Of a DNA stretch of 34,683 bases, positions 1 through 7,348 are shown piece after piece (the first letter of the stretch is position 1; each line of letters opens with the position of its first letter). The notes beneath the pieces are model-generated. The model had not been told where the DNA came from. It saw only the letters and a program-made list of their open reading frames with translations, and did no database searches. Both the position numbers and the translations under genes were made by a program. Source of the DNA: Bacteroidaceae bacterium (GTDB lineage Bacteria; Bacteroidota; Bacteroidia; Bacteroidales; Bacteroidaceae). The stretch spans positions 1-34,683 of the forward strand of contig JAILDV010000045.1 of the NCBI GenBank assembly GCA_024688885.1, in the 5' to 3' direction.

Positions 1-86
1 TAGAGACTGGAACTTCCATCTGCCAGTTTCTTTTCACGAAGCTTGACTTGTCCTCGTTGAGTTGTTGATGTTTGTTTCTTTGCCAT
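1..86 (-). CDS. Tyrosine recombinase/phage-type integrase, N-terminal fragment (runs off the left edge)
   Basis: Only the first 28 codons are in the window. The gene starts at the ATG at 84-86 on the minus strand and reads MAKKQTSTTQRGQVKLREKK, then LADGSSSLY. A Lys/Gln/Thr-rich start followed by a V-K-L-R-E-K-K-L-x-D-G-x-x-S-L-Y strand is typical of the arm-binding N-terminus of Bacteroidetes tyrosine recombinases carried by integrative elements. The catalytic domain is outside the window, so the family call rests on this short stretch. The gene points away from mnmE, and its leader holds direct repeats and a candidate attachment site (335-371). This suggests that an integrated element extends to the left. 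It could also be a different DNA-binding protein with a similar N-terminus, but context favours an integrase. Confidence 0.7.
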   Translation of the reverse strand, partial: MAKKQTSTTQRGQVKLREKKLADGSSSL

Positions 87-127
87 TGCCTTTATAGTTT
101 TAACGAGTTACTACCGAATGCCACCAC

Positions 128-200
128 GGGGGACAAAAAACCATCTTTCGGGGGACAAAAAATGGGGGTGCGTCACTCTTTGGGGGACATCTGGGGGACA
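128..200. repeat. Four direct GGGGGACA repeats in the integrase leader
   Basis: GGGGGACA occurs at 128-135, 150-157, 182-189 and 193-200. The first two extend to GGGGGACAAAAAA. Start-to-start distances are 22, 32 and 11 bp, close to two, three and one helical turns. The rightmost copy overlaps the putative -7 box. They could be recombinase arm-type sites, operator sites, or UGUCCCCC repeats in the leader RNA. Confidence 0.75.
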
Positions 201-206
201 AAGTTA
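199..206 (-). promoter_or_regulatory. Putative -7 element of the integrase promoter
   Basis: The minus strand reads TAACTTTG here, matching TAnnTTTG, with a TTG 20 bp upstream at the -33 position. It lies about 113 bp before the integrase ATG, so a GGGGGACA-rich leader would be transcribed. Confidence 0.5.
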
Positions 207-208
207 GG

Positions 209-314
209 CAAAAATCTGCAAACAAACAATACCTAAATCAAAAATCTGCAAAAACCCGAACAATCTTTAACACTTGAAAACAAGGGATTTACAGGCTTAT
301 TTTTGCAGATTTTA
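209..314. repeat. AAAATCTGCAAA repeats, two direct and one inverted
   Basis: CAAAAATCTGCAAA is present at 209-222 and again at 239-252. The inverted form TTTTTGCAGATTTT lies at 300-313. All three sit between the integrase promoter and the mnmE 3' end, a position compatible with integrase or excisionase binding. This is inferred from position and repetition only. Confidence 0.6.
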
Positions 315-334
315 TGTGTTTCTTTGCAATTGGA

Positions 335-371
335 CTATTTTCCCACGCAAAATCTACTTTCCGACGCAGAA
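335..371. other. Candidate integrase attachment site: tandem 18-bp copies of the mnmE 3' end
   Basis: On the minus strand, the last 18 bp of mnmE (354-371) read TTCTGCGTCGGAAAGTAG, encoding F-C-V-G-K-stop. After one base, a second 18-bp block (335-352) reads TTTTGCGTGGGAAAATAG, which also encodes F-C-V-G-K-stop. The copies match at 15 of 18 positions, and the three differences are all at third codon positions. A recombinase gene starts about 250 bp further out. The mnmE/trmE (thdF) 3' end is the established target of SGI1-type genomic islands in Proteobacteria, where the last 18 bp serve as the core. Use of the same target here is an inference. Confidence 0.6.
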
Positions 372-1694
372 ATGGCTAAAGATGTTGTTAAGGGTTTCCT
401 GGGGGGTGATGGCGGCTCCGGTGATGTCGGAAAGATTAGAGAGAACGAGACGAAGGTCTTCGGCGAGGAGGTCGCCACTGAGTGATGAGTGCAGCCCGTC
501 GAGGACACGAAGCAGATTGTGATGTGCATGGGAAAGTGCATCGTAGTGGCGAGCTGAAGTGACAATGACATCGTTTTCGTTATATTCCGGGATGTTTGCG
601 GCTGAATAGATGGCATGTTCCAGCGTATCTATGTTCTCGCTGTTCTTTGCACTAATGGCAATTGCATTAAGTTGGGAGTCAGGAGAATAAGGATGTATAT
701 CGGCTTTATTCCAGATGATGATGAGGGATTTACCTTCTGTACGATGACGGATGTCTTCTATTTCTGAAGCAGTGGGAATTTCGTCTATCACCCAAAGAAT
801 GATTTTTGCTTTCTCCATTGCCTGATATGTGCGGTCAATGCCAATGCGCTCAACCGTATCGTCTGTCTGACGAATGCCTGCAGTGTCAATGATGCGGAAG
901 CAGATGCCATTCAAGAGCATCGTGTCTTCAACGGTGTCGCGGGTCGTGCCGTGCACATCGGATACGATAGCGCGGTCATCCTTCAGCAAACGGTTCAGGA
1001 GGGTTGACTTGCCCACGTTGGTTTTGCCCACTATGGCAACAGGAATGCCATTCTTCAGAGCCTGCCCGGTTTCGAACGACTGAGCGAGACGTACGATACG
1101 CCGATCTATCGTCTGAGCCAATTGCAGGAGTTCTGTGCGGTCGGCAAATTCAAGGTCTTCGTGGTCGGAGAAGTCAAGTTCCAGCTCAAGGAGAGAGGTG
1201 AGTTTGAGCAGTTGTTCGCGCAGGGTGGCGAGTTCTGATGAGAAGTGTCCCCGCAGCTGACTCATGGCGATGTTGTGGGTTGCCTTGTTGGTGGAGGCAA
1301 TGAGGTCAGCCACGGCTTCAGCTTGCGAGAGGTCGATTTTACCATTGAGATAGGCACGCATGGTGTATTCGCCGGGGTTTGCCATGCGGCATCCGTTCTG
1401 CACCAATAGTTCTAATATTCTGTTGAGGATATAGGAAGAGCCGTGGCAGGATATTTCGATGGAGTCTTCACCCGTGTAGGAGTGGGGAGCACGAAACACG
1501 GACACCAGCACTTCATCAATGACGGTGGTGCCATCAGTGATGTGGGTGTAGAGGATGGTGTTAGGTGCTACAGAGTTGCAGCACAGGGAACAGAGGGTGC
1601 TGACAATGGCAAAGGTCTGAGGACCTGAGACGCGGATGATGCCGAGGGCGCCACCTGGAGCGGTGGCGAGGGCGCAGATGGTGTCGTTGTTCAT
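354..1694 (-). CDS. mnmE: tRNA uridine-5-carboxymethylaminomethyl(34) synthesis GTPase MnmE
   Basis: MnmE works with MnmG to modify the wobble uridine U34 of certain tRNAs, using folate and GTP. The 446-aa length matches the family. The N-terminal tetrahydrofolate-binding domain begins MNNDTICALATAPGGALGII and contains the PGEYTMRAYLNGKIDLSQAEA helix region. The inserted G domain shows G1 GKTNVGKST, G3 DTAGIR and G4 NKAD. The usual proline of G1 (G-x-P-N-x-G-K-S) is Thr here. The chain ends in the diagnostic F-C-V-G-K, whose Cys is the conserved C-terminal residue. The ATG immediately follows the stop of the phosphorylase gene, so the two are probably co-transcribed. The last 18 bp are duplicated just outside the gene, but the reading frame is intact. 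Confidence 0.96.
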   Translation of the reverse strand: MNNDTICALATAPGGALGIIRVSGPQTFAIVSTLCSLCCNSVAPNTILYTHITDGTTVIDEVLVSVFRAPHSYTGEDSIEISCHGSSYILNRILELLVQNGCRMANPGEYTMRAYLNGKIDLSQAEAVADLIASTNKATHNIAMSQLRGHFSSELATLREQLLKLTSLLELELDFSDHEDLEFADRTELLQLAQTIDRRIVRLAQSFETGQALKNGIPVAIVGKTNVGKSTLLNRLLKDDRAIVSDVHGTTRDTVEDTMLLNGICFRIIDTAGIRQTDDTVERIGIDRTYQAMEKAKIILWVIDEIPTASEIEDIRHRTEGKSLIIIWNKADIHPYSPDSQLNAIAISAKNSENIDTLEHAIYSAANIPEYNENDVIVTSARHYDALSHAHHNLLRVLDGLHSSLSGDLLAEDLRLVLSNLSDITGAAITPQETLNNIFSHFCVGK

Positions 1695-2570
1695 TCAGAT
1701 GCGGTCTAGCACTTTTACAATGAGGGTGTCTATGGTGTTCTTGTATTCTGTGTTCATCTCGGTGGTGTAGCGGTTGGCAATGACCATGCAGCAGGTCATA
1801 GCTCGGTGACCGAGAAGGGATGCAAGGCCAGCAACTGCAGATGATTCCATCTCAAAGTTGCAGATGCGGAGACCGCCATATTCAAAGGCTTCCACTTTCT
1901 TGTTCTGGTCGGGGTCTTGAATCTTCAGACGAATCTGACGACCTTGTGGACCATAGAAACCTCCGCAGGCGATGGTGTAGCCACGAACCATGTCGTCTTG
2001 GGCAATCTGCTCTATCAGTTCTGCGTCGGCAACAGCCACATAGGGAGAACCCTTGAGAGGACTCCAATCCATATGTCGCTTGAAAGCATCCTCCAAAGTC
2101 AAGTCGCACACCTCATTGCGGCCAGCATAGTAGTTAAGCAACCCGTCAAAGCCGATGCTCTTCACCGATGCAATGAACGAGCCCGTGGGTGTGAAAGGTT
2201 GAAGACCGCCACAAGTGCCGATGCGCACGATGGTCAAGGTGCGATGCTCGTCCTTTTCCGTTCGTGTGTTGAAGTCAATGTTTGCCAGGGCATCAAGTTC
2301 AGTCAGAACAATATCGATGTTGTCGCATCCGATGCCAGTAGAAAGCACCGTGATACGTTTGCCCTGATAGGTGCCCGTGATACTGTGGAACTCACGGCTA
2401 CTCACCTCGCATTCCCGTTCGGAGAAATGTGCAGCCACCGTCGAAACTCTTCCTGGGTCGCCCACAAGGATGACACGGTCCGCCAATTGTTCGGAACGCA
2501 AATGAAGGTGGAACGCAGAACCGTCTTCATTGATGATGAGTTCTGAAGGGGGAAAGAATTTCTTGGCCAT
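1695..2570 (-). CDS. udp: Nucleoside phosphorylase (uridine phosphorylase family)
   Basis: This enzyme would cleave a nucleoside with phosphate to a free base and pentose 1-phosphate in pyrimidine salvage. Family signs are V-G-D-P-G-R-V near residue 40 (phosphate site), TGIGCDNIDIVLTEL, IGTCGG and the ribose-binding F-E-M-E-S-S near the C-terminus. The product is 291 aa from the ATG at 2568-2570 (MAKKFFPPSEL). A TTG three codons upstream also opens the frame, but the ATG is the more plausible start. It sits between an upstream membrane protein gene (57-bp gap) and mnmE (no gap). Uridine specificity is the best guess from resemblance to Bacteroidetes Udp; purine activity cannot be excluded. 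Confidence 0.85.
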   Translation of the reverse strand: MAKKFFPPSELIINEDGSAFHLHLRSEQLADRVILVGDPGRVSTVAAHFSERECEVSSREFHSITGTYQGKRITVLSTGIGCDNIDIVLTELDALANIDFNTRTEKDEHRTLTIVRIGTCGGLQPFTPTGSFIASVKSIGFDGLLNYYAGRNEVCDLTLEDAFKRHMDWSPLKGSPYVAVADAELIEQIAQDDMVRGYTIACGGFYGPQGRQIRLKIQDPDQNKKVEAFEYGGLRICNFEMESSAVAGLASLLGHRAMTCCMVIANRYTTEMNTEYKNTIDTLIVKVLDRI

Positions 2571-2626
2571 AGCTATCAAAGTGTTAGAGTGAACGAACTG
2601 GAAGGGTTAAGGTAAAGCCCACTACC

Positions 2627-3604
2627 CTATTCGGCACTGGCTTTTCTCAACACCAACGAGGTGATTTTCATGCCTTCGTTGAGAACGGCTGTGCCAGAGA
2701 AGCGTTGCACGTCTGCAGCTTCAGCAGTATGACCTTCAGAGGGATTACCCGTCTCGGTGTCAAGATCGGAATGTGTGCCACGCTTGTACACTTCTTCTTC
2801 GAGCAAGAATCGTGCATTGAAGATGTTTCTTCCTCCAGCATTGACCTTCGTGACGTTCAAGTTCTTCACATTGAAAACAATCGAGCGACCAGACGAGTGC
2901 ATGTTGGACATATAGGCATAGATGTCTTCCAGTTCAGGGTTAGCCTTGCCAATATAAGAATTGATTTCATCAGCAAGCGTTGCACCAATGGAGCCCTTGT
3001 CATTGTCGCCCAATGCATCAAAATGAGCAGAGAGTATTTCCTTCACAGAAGCCTTCTCCTCAATGGTCAGTTCCTCGTTGTCGATCTCTAACATCAGTTT
3101 CCTCACTTCTGCCACATACTTACCACGAGAGAACTGACTGAGGTACTGTTCATATACCTCGCGCGTGTTTGTTTCAACTGCATGGACATAAGAAAGAGAA
3201 TCGAATTTCTGATTGGCTTTGCCAAGATAAAAACCATCGGGATGCACATCCAAGAAATGGCGGACAGCATCAAGGGACATCTGCCCCTCTGCAGCCTGCC
3301 AATCGTCACGCTCGGTGAAGAAACGGTCATGCAGGTCTTTCAGCTGTGAATAGTGGAAAGCATCGGAGTTGTAGGTGTCGAAATACTCATTGAGTGCCTC
3401 GCCGAGAGAATCCAACTGGTGAGCATTCTCGTAACGCATGATATTATCATAGGCAGCACGTTCATCCGTATCACTTCCTCCTCGGAAGAAGAGATACCAT
3501 ACGGCTGCCCCTGCAAGGGCAAGAATGACAAGTGACACGACGAGAATAGTGGGTACCGCACTTTTCTTGGCTGGCGGATTTGGGGTGTTGTTGTTGAGTG
3601 ACAT
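2627..3604 (-). CDS. Unrecognised single-pass membrane protein
   Basis: I do not recognise this 325-aa protein. It begins with a short, Asn/Pro/Lys-rich cytoplasmic stretch, followed by one hydrophobic segment at about residues 17-40 (AVPTILVVSLVILALAGAAV, then WYLFF). The remainder is soluble, charged and helix-rich, with many Tyr and Phe spaced as in TPR-like or bacterial Ig-poor scaffolds, though no clear repeat was confirmed. A Gly/Thr/Glu-rich segment lies near residues 275-295. The N-in topology would place the bulk in the periplasm. It starts 4 bp after the stop of the upstream three-TM protein, so the two probably form a functional pair. Co-transcription with udp-mnmE is possible. Confidence 0.7.
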   Translation of the reverse strand: MSLNNNTPNPPAKKSAVPTILVVSLVILALAGAAVWYLFFRGGSDTDERAAYDNIMRYENAHQLDSLGEALNEYFDTYNSDAFHYSQLKDLHDRFFTERDDWQAAEGQMSLDAVRHFLDVHPDGFYLGKANQKFDSLSYVHAVETNTREVYEQYLSQFSRGKYVAEVRKLMLEIDNEELTIEEKASVKEILSAHFDALGDNDKGSIGATLADEINSYIGKANPELEDIYAYMSNMHSSGRSIVFNVKNLNVTKVNAGGRNIFNARFLLEEEVYKRGTHSDLDTETGNPSEGHTAEAADVQRFSGTAVLNEGMKITSLVLRKASAE

Positions 3605-3608
3605 ATTA

Positions 3609-4082
3609 TTATTGGATTATTGTTGGCTGAATGGTGGTAGTATCACTCGGGGCAAGTTCAGACTCCTCATCGATGAAGAGCGAATCTAAAGATTCCTCTG
3701 GCAGAAGCGTGTCCGAAAGGAGAGTGTCTTCGGGTTGCATCACATAGATGGGCACGATGGGTTCCTCTTCCACCACGGTCACATCCTTGATGGTGTCGCC
3801 GGTCCCCTCAAAAGGATGCATCTCGGGACGGGCATTCTTGTCGAACAACAAAAGCCCAACGAGAGCAAGTACAGAAAACACGAGAAAGAGGGTCGTGGCA
3901 AACTTGACCAACTTGCCTGCTGACGAGCAACGCCAAACAATATAGAAATAGGCACAGGACAGGATAAGCCAAATGATGCCAACCCACGTGAACCCGAAAA
4001 GCAAGCTCTTGACGAGAACACATACAAAAACGCAGACTGCCACAACTAACCCTAAGTCTCTGTAGGAATTATTGCGTTGCAT
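3609..4082 (-). CDS. Unrecognised small membrane protein with acidic C-terminal tail
   Basis: The 157-aa protein starts at the ATG at 4080-4082 (MQRNNSYRDLG). A longer frame exists upstream, but the TACTTTTG promoter box at 4119-4126 would fall inside it, so the shorter start is chosen. Three hydrophobic segments follow: about residues 11-30, 33-48 and 59-78. The last 75 residues are rich in Asp, Glu, Pro, Ser and Thr (for example EDTLLSDTLLPEESLDSLF) and look extended and disordered. No family was recognised. It is the first gene of the run into the single-pass protein, udp and mnmE. Confidence 0.65.
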   Translation of the reverse strand: MQRNNSYRDLGLVVAVCVFVCVLVKSLLFGFTWVGIIWLILSCAYFYIVWRCSSAGKLVKFATTLFLVFSVLALVGLLLFDKNARPEMHPFEGTGDTIKDVTVVEEEPIVPIYVMQPEDTLLSDTLLPEESLDSLFIDEESELAPSDTTTIQPTIIQ

Positions 4083-4118
4083 GGAGTGATATATAAAACC
4101 TGTTGTTATTTTCTTTCG

Positions 4119-4126
4119 CAAAAGTA
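4119..4126 (-). promoter_or_regulatory. -7 promoter element for the 4082-354 gene run
   Basis: The minus strand reads TACTTTTG, a match to TAnnTTTG, 37 bp upstream of the chosen ATG at 4082. Confidence 0.55.
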
Positions 4127-4169
4127 GAGAAATTTGTCGAAATAACATTTATGTTCAAGAGAAAAATTG

Positions 4170-4177
4170 TACCTTTG
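4170..4177 (+). promoter_or_regulatory. -7 promoter element for the DUF3298-type lipoprotein
   Basis: TACCTTTG followed by C, 24 bp before the ATG at 4201. It is divergent from the box at 4119-4126 on the other strand. Confidence 0.6.
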
Positions 4178-4200
4178 CACCACAATTTCGAAAAAGTATA

Positions 4201-5043
4201 ATGAAAAGGCATATCACACATTACATACAATTGTGTTTAGGAACAATTTTTGCCTGGTTTACCATATCATGTACATCTAAGTCGAACAATGATTGGCAGA
4301 ACATCGAATTCTACAACGTGGAAAAGATGGAGCAGTTGACAGAAGAGCCTCTCAATGCCAAACAGGGAGATTCTGCTGACTTCGGATTAGAGCCCAATCA
4401 GGAAAAGCGGGAGTTGGATGTCAAGGTGGATATGCAGTTCATGAAATCGGAGAATTGCACCAACGAAAAGGTGTGCAACCTCATCAACGGACATCTGATG
4501 GAACTGCTACTGAAGCAGTCAAGCAATCTGAGTATTGACGAAGCTGTCGCAGAATACATAGAGGACGTGAAGAGTGAGTTTCACGGGGATGAAGTGGCAA
4601 ATGTGTACTATGTCCACTTGACTGGACGCGCCGAATACGGTAAAGAGAATGTCATCAACTACCGACTGATAGAGGATGTCTTCACAGGAGGGGCACACCC
4701 CAGCATACAGACCACCATCCTGCGGTTCAACACACAAACAGGAGACCTCGTCACTCTGAACGACGTGTTCCCCACCCTCAACCAGCCTCAACTTCAGAAG
4801 ATTCTCCTGGAAAAGTTGATGAAGGATATGAATGTCCATTCAATAGACGAGTTGCATCAAAGGGGCATCCTGGAGATGGCAGATATGTTTGTCAGCAATA
4901 ACTTCTCCCTGCTGGAAGACAGCATCGAGTTCCTCTACAACGAGTATGACATTGCGCCATACGCCATTGGGGCTTGCACAATTCGTGTAAGCTATAAGGA
5001 TGTGAAGGACATCATCAGCACTACATGGGGAAGCCATAAGTGA
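4201..5043 (+). CDS. Lipoprotein with DUF3298/RsiV-type domain
   Basis: The 280-aa product starts with a Lys/Arg/His n-region, a hydrophobic core and the lipobox T-I-S-C, with Cys24 as the lipidation site. It is therefore probably an envelope lipoprotein. Residues from about 110 on resemble DUF4163/DUF3298 (PdaC/RsiV C-terminal) domains: VYYVHLTGRAEYG, then FTGGAHPSIQTTILRFNTQTGDLVTLNDVF, where the G-G-A-H-P and 'tG..v.L.DvF' patterns are characteristic. RsiV homologues bind lysozyme in Firmicutes; whether this one does is unknown. It is monocistronic with its own promoter, and its last 23 bp overlap the end of the convergent Lrp-family gene. Confidence 0.8.
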   Translation: MKRHITHYIQLCLGTIFAWFTISCTSKSNNDWQNIEFYNVEKMEQLTEEPLNAKQGDSADFGLEPNQEKRELDVKVDMQFMKSENCTNEKVCNLINGHLMELLLKQSSNLSIDEAVAEYIEDVKSEFHGDEVANVYYVHLTGRAEYGKENVINYRLIEDVFTGGAHPSIQTTILRFNTQTGDLVTLNDVFPTLNQPQLQKILLEKLMKDMNVHSIDELHQRGILEMADMFVSNNFSLLEDSIEFLYNEYDIAPYAIGACTIRVSYKDVKDIISTTWGSHK

Positions 5044-5494
5044 GCTTCAATGTGTCCATCACAAAGAAGGAACGCACTTGCGAGATATAGGGAAAATCGC
5101 CCAGTTTGTCAAGGATAAACTGCTGGTATTTCTGCATGCTGCTCACACATACTTTCAGAAGGTAGTCGCCATCACCTGATATGTTGTAGCACTCGGTCAC
5201 TTCGTTCCAAGTGGCTACCGTTTCACAGAAACCATTTGCTATCTGTTTATTGATTTGTTTCATGGACACATTGCAGAAGACCATGAAGCCACGTTCCATT
5301 TTGTTGGCATCCAACACGGCCACATAACCTTTGATGTAGCCCATACGTTCCAAGCGGCGTTGGCGTTCATAGGTAGGTGTCACCGAGAGGTGTATCTTCT
5401 GTGCCAGCTCTTTGGTGGTCAGGCGACTGTTGTCCTGCACGATGCGAAGAATCTGAAGGTCAATGTCATCAAGTTCGTGAATGTAAGTTTCCAT
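5021..5494 (-). CDS. Lrp/AsnC family transcriptional regulator
   Basis: The 157-aa length fits Lrp/AsnC proteins. The N-terminal helix-turn-helix is clear: [20 protein letters not shown], then KELAQKIHLSVTPTYERQRRLERMGYIKGY. The C-terminal RAM effector domain follows, with the typical S-G-D-G-D-Y-L-L-K-V turn at about residues 106-115. Lrp-type regulators sense amino acids or related metabolites; the ligand cannot be told from sequence. The start lies inside the 3' end of the maf gene (26-bp overlap), so it is the last gene of the 7888-5021 operon. The 3' end overlaps the convergent lipoprotein gene by 23 bp. Confidence 0.93.
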   Translation of the reverse strand: METYIHELDDIDLQILRIVQDNSRLTTKELAQKIHLSVTPTYERQRRLERMGYIKGYVAVLDANKMERGFMVFCNVSMKQINKQIANGFCETVATWNEVTECYNISGDGDYLLKVCVSSMQKYQQFILDKLGDFPYISQVRSFFVMDTLKLTYGFPM

Positions 5495-6089
5495 ATTTTT
5501 TCAATTCTGTGTAAAGGCGTTGGATGGGCAAACCCATCACGTTGAAATAAGAGCCCTCAATGCGTGTGACGGCCACATAGCCAATCCATTCCTGAATGCC
5601 ATAGGCACCAGCCTTGTCAAAGGGCTGATAAGTGTCCACATAATAGGCTATCTCCTCATCCGTCAGTTCTGCAAAATACACTTTCGAGGTCGAGGCGAAC
5701 TGCACGGTCTTTTCAATGGTGACAATCGACACACCCGTAATCACCTCGTGGGCATGACCGGAAAGCTCCTTGAGCATCGAAACTGCTTCTTCCCTATCCT
5801 TCGGCTTTCCAAGCACCTTCCCATTGTCATACACCATAGTGTCTGCAGTGATGATCATCTCATCATCAGCCATCGTACGTTTATAGACTTCTGCCTTCTT
5901 GCCTGAGATAAACATAGGAATATCCTCACCTTTCAGCGTTTCGGGATAACTCTCGTCAATATCGCTGAGCGTGCGCACCTCGAACGGGATTCCAAGACCA
6001 CTCAGCAGTTCTTTGCGTCGAGGGGAATTGCTGGCAAGAATCACCCGATACCCCTCTACCAACCGAAAGCCGTGCTGTTGTGCATCCAT
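5469..6089 (-). CDS. maf: Maf family nucleoside triphosphate pyrophosphatase
   Basis: Maf proteins hydrolyse non-canonical or pyrimidine NTPs (dTTP/UTP-type activity in the YhdE group) to monophosphate and pyrophosphate. The sequence shows the N-terminal signature [13 protein letters not shown] at about residues 17-29, ITADTMV with the catalytic Asp at about 80-86, GKPKDREEA and the C-terminal [12 protein letters not shown] and [10 protein letters not shown] motifs. At 206 aa it is slightly longer than usual because of a 15-residue N-terminal extension lying within the 34-bp overlap with the upstream phosphatase gene. A shorter TTG start is possible. It is the fourth gene of the operon. Confidence 0.94.
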   Translation of the reverse strand: MDAQQHGFRLVEGYRVILASNSPRRKELLSGLGIPFEVRTLSDIDESYPETLKGEDIPMFISGKKAEVYKRTMADDEMIITADTMVYDNGKVLGKPKDREEAVSMLKELSGHAHEVITGVSIVTIEKTVQFASTSKVYFAELTDEEIAYYVDTYQPFDKAGAYGIQEWIGYVAVTRIEGSYFNVMGLPIQRLYTELKKYGNLHSRT

Positions 6090-6574
6090 TTGTCTTGTGC
6101 TTTTAATATCTGTTCAAGAATGTCACGTGCACACCCCTGCCCCCCGTTCTTGTGGGAGATGTAGGTACACATCGCCTTGATTTCAGGTGCTGCATCAGCA
6201 GGACAGCATGAAAGTCCACATTGCTGAAGCACTTCATAGTCGGGTATGTCATCGCCTACGTAGGCTATCTCCTCATTATGAAGTCTGTACTTTTCCTTCA
6301 GTTTATTGTAGACTTTGATTTTCACGGCAGCACCCAATATCACATCCTTCAGTCCAAGACCCTCATACCTGATGCGTATTGCCTCCGTCCTGCCACCAGT
6401 GATGATAGCAAGAATCAGTCCGCATTTCATGGCATGCTGCATGGCATAACCATCCTTAATGTTCACCGTGCGCATAGGGTCGCCGTTGGGATGCTGGGGA
6501 ATCGTCTCGCAAGAGAGAACGCCATCCACATCGAAAAATACGGCACGTATCTTTTTCAAATCGTAGTTAATCAT
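6056..6574 (-). CDS. kdsC: KdsC-like HAD phosphatase (3-deoxy-D-manno-octulosonate 8-phosphate phosphatase type)
   Basis: The 172-aa protein has the cap-less HAD fold of KdsC. Motif [10 protein letters not shown] carries the nucleophile and acid Asp at residues 15 and 17. Motif II is I-T-G-G-R-T, the Lys sits in [10 protein letters not shown], and motif III is Y-V-G-D-D-I-P-D. KdsC releases phosphate from KDO-8-P for lipid A core synthesis. No kdsA or kdsB is in the window, so the exact substrate is inferred from family resemblance. The gene overlaps both neighbours (8 bp with the DUF2520 gene, 34 bp with maf), which suggests coupled translation. Confidence 0.88.
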   Translation of the reverse strand: MINYDLKKIRAVFFDVDGVLSCETIPQHPNGDPMRTVNIKDGYAMQHAMKCGLILAIITGGRTEAIRIRYEGLGLKDVILGAAVKIKVYNKLKEKYRLHNEEIAYVGDDIPDYEVLQQCGLSCCPADAAPEIKAMCTYISHKNGGQGCARDILEQILKAQDKWMHNSTAFGW

Positions 6575-7328
6575 GATGAATACTTTTACTCATGAGTTCA
6601 TAAATCTTCTGCATATCGGGCGTGTCGGCAAGGAGTTGCAAGTGCTTGTCCATCACGTTGGTGTCCCAACGCACTGCAGGTCCCGTCTGTGCCTCTTGTG
6701 GCGACATGGAATAGAGTTTGCTGGCCGTCTCGTCTATGAGCGGAAGCATCACACTGAACGGAATGTCACCATGTTTTTTCAGCAGTTCTGCCCCCAAACT
6801 GTAACAATGGTTGGCGAAGTTGCAACAGAACACCGCTGACAAATGCAGGTACTTTCTGTTCTCGCTGTCAAGTTTGTAAACGGTGTCGGAGATGGTCAAG
6901 GCAAGTGTTTTCAAGAGTTCCATATCAGCCTCCTCCTTTGCCTCAACAAAACAAGGTATCACACTGAAGTCTACATCTTTACTCTTAGAAAAAGTCTGCA
7001 TTGGATAAAACACACCCCGCCGTTCAAAAGGCAGTGTATCCATCGGCATGCTTCCTGCCGTATGCACAAACAACTGTCCCTCACGCCCCTCCTTCAAAGA
7101 GGATGCAACAGAAGACAAGACGGAGTCCTTCACCGAGATGATGAACACATCGGCACTTTTCTCCACCCCCTTCAAATCTGTCGTCGATGCACATTTCAGC
7201 ACATCTGCCAAAGCACGGGCAGACTCCTCCGTTCTGCTCCACACCTGCACAATTTCATGACCAGCATGAAACAGCGCCTTACCCAAGTTGGTGGCAAGAT
7301 TGCCAGCCCCTATCAAAACTATTCTCAT
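6567..7328 (-). CDS. Rossmann-fold DUF2520 domain oxidoreductase-like protein
   Basis: The 253-aa protein opens with a dinucleotide-binding fingerprint, [16 protein letters not shown] (residues 1-16). A second half has the DUF2520 pattern, including [32 protein letters not shown] and the helical F-C-C-N-F-A-N-H segment. The architecture resembles pyrroline-5-carboxylate or 6-phosphogluconate dehydrogenases, so an NAD(P)-dependent reduction is likely, but no substrate is established for this family. It sits second in the operon, 20 bp after the nitroreductase gene, and overlaps the next gene by 8 bp. Confidence 0.85.
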   Translation of the reverse strand: MRIVLIGAGNLATNLGKALFHAGHEIVQVWSRTEESARALADVLKCASTTDLKGVEKSADVFIISVKDSVLSSVASSLKEGREGQLFVHTAGSMPMDTLPFERRGVFYPMQTFSKSKDVDFSVIPCFVEAKEEADMELLKTLALTISDTVYKLDSENRKYLHLSAVFCCNFANHCYSLGAELLKKHGDIPFSVMLPLIDETASKLYSMSPQEAQTGPAVRWDTNVMDKHLQLLADTPDMQKIYELMSKSIHHD

Positions 7329-7348
7329 GACCGTTTCTATCTTAAACT

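Noticed and set aside
1917-2546. 209-aa open frame opposite udp
   Set aside because: It is antisense to a well-supported phosphorylase gene and shows no family motifs or promoter.
4083-4148. Upstream extension of the three-helix membrane protein (22 extra residues)
   Set aside because: A promoter -7 box lies within the extension, so translation probably starts at 4082.
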